Shown one piece after another: positions 32,679-32,970 of a stretch of 32,970 bases of DNA. The notes below the pieces were generated by a model, which saw only the letters and a program-made list of their open reading frames with translations, was not told the DNA's origin and ran no database searches. Source of the DNA: Thermoanaerobaculia bacterium (lineage in GTDB: Bacteria; Acidobacteriota; Thermoanaerobaculia; Multivoradales; JAGPDF01). The DNA lies in assembly GCA_023384635.1 (NCBI GenBank), contig JAHDVN010000002.1:1-32970 (forward strand), read 5' to 3'. Position 1 is the stretch's first letter. Each line of letters starts with the position of its first letter. Made by a program: the position numbers and the translations under genes.

Positions 32679-32970
32679 TCAGAAACCCTCGAGCAGGTCG
32701 GTCACCGCGGTCTCGGCGAACTTCTGCGCCACCTCGCGGATGACGAGGGTCTCGCGGTCGAAGAAGTCGACCTGCGAGGGATCGATCTCGTAGCTGTCCC
32801 GGAACCGGTAGCGGTCGCTCGCCCAGAGCACCTCCTCCGGCACGCGCCGCCGGAAGGAGAGCTGCGCGAGGATCGTGATCTCGTACTGCAGCCCGCGCCC
32901 CTCGGCATCGAAAGTGACCGGCGTCACCTGGAAGCCGGTGCCGGTGAGGTACTCCGGCAGGTATCCGATC
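32679..32970 (-). CDS. lptE: LptE-like LPS assembly lipoprotein, C-terminal part
   Basis: The frame is open to the window edge, so only the last 96 residues are seen. They read as alternating beta strands and a final helix: YLPEYLTGTGFQVTPVTFD, LQYEITILAQLSFRRR, EEVLWASDRYRFRDSYEID and then FDRETLVIREVAQKFAETAV ending near LLEGF. The order (strand with a vlW-like turn, F-x-E/D-x-Y strand, helix with A..A...v..ll) fits LptE/RlpB, the outer-membrane lipoprotein that plugs LptD. Its position convergent with rpsT fits the frequent leuS-lptE-holA-rpsT region. The signal peptide and start are outside the window; the GTG at 32927 is internal. Confidence 0.65.
   Translation of the reverse strand, partial: IGYLPEYLTGTGFQVTPVTFDAEGRGLQYEITILAQLSFRRRVPEEVLWASDRYRFRDSYEIDPSQVDFFDRETLVIREVAQKFAETAVTDLLEGF

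Overview
The window is very GC-rich, densely packed Gram-negative (diderm) chromosomal DNA with a core-genome character. It carries LPS transport genes (lptC/lptA-like, lptB, fused lptF-lptG and the end of an lptE-like gene) and a complete Tol-Pal system. It also carries a sigma-54 gene and a regulatory PTS with HPr kinase. Gene content and order (rpoN-hpf-hprK-rapZ-EIIA(Man)-HPr-EI directly after lptB, long HPF, LptF-LptG fusion) point to Acidobacteriota, perhaps Thermoanaerobaculia or a relative. A deltaproteobacterial-type lineage is the main alternative. This assignment is inferred from organisation and GC content only. I saw no tRNA, rRNA, IS element, phage gene or CRISPR array.

Layout. 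(1) 3-3863: an exported coiled-coil protein, a membrane-anchored TPR protein and priA. (2) 3919-18800: a co-directional run of 16 genes, mostly with 4-base or larger overlaps. It holds accA, recJ, the Lpt bridge and ATPase, rpoN, hpf, hprK, rapZ, EIIA, HPr, EI, a cupin, an orphan lipoprotein, miaB and a DUF151 nuclease. (3) 18801-20912: parA-parB, flanked on both sides by AT-rich islands, with an 18-bp perfect palindrome upstream of parA. (4) 20913-25501: two divergent pairs, SDR|lptFG and DUF84|trmH. In each pair the two start codons overlap inside the same TCATGA hexamer. (5) 25538-27321: etfB-etfA on the minus strand. (6) 27454-32597: tolQ-tolR-tolA/tonB-tolB-pal-cpoB and then rpsT. (7) 32679-32970: the C-terminal part of an LptE-like lipoprotein on the minus strand.

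How the genes work together. The Lpt proteins form the inner-membrane extractor and periplasmic bridge for LPS. Tol-Pal couples the proton-motive force to outer-membrane constriction. HprK, HPr (His15 and Ser46 both present), EIIA(Man) and EI form a phosphorelay with no sugar permease in the window, which suggests a purely regulatory PTS.

The most notable signal is regulatory. Five genes that head transcription units, plus one gene inside an operon, have a TANNNT -10 box ending only 7-11 bases before an ATG. This predicts leaderless or nearly leaderless mRNAs, whereas most operon-internal genes have Shine-Dalgarno sequences and often GTG or TTG starts. Other points of interest are two Lpt fusions, an Arg in place of the Walker A Lys of RapZ, and a pteridine-reductase-like SDR with His in place of the catalytic Tyr. 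I found no clearly new multi-gene defence or metabolic system.
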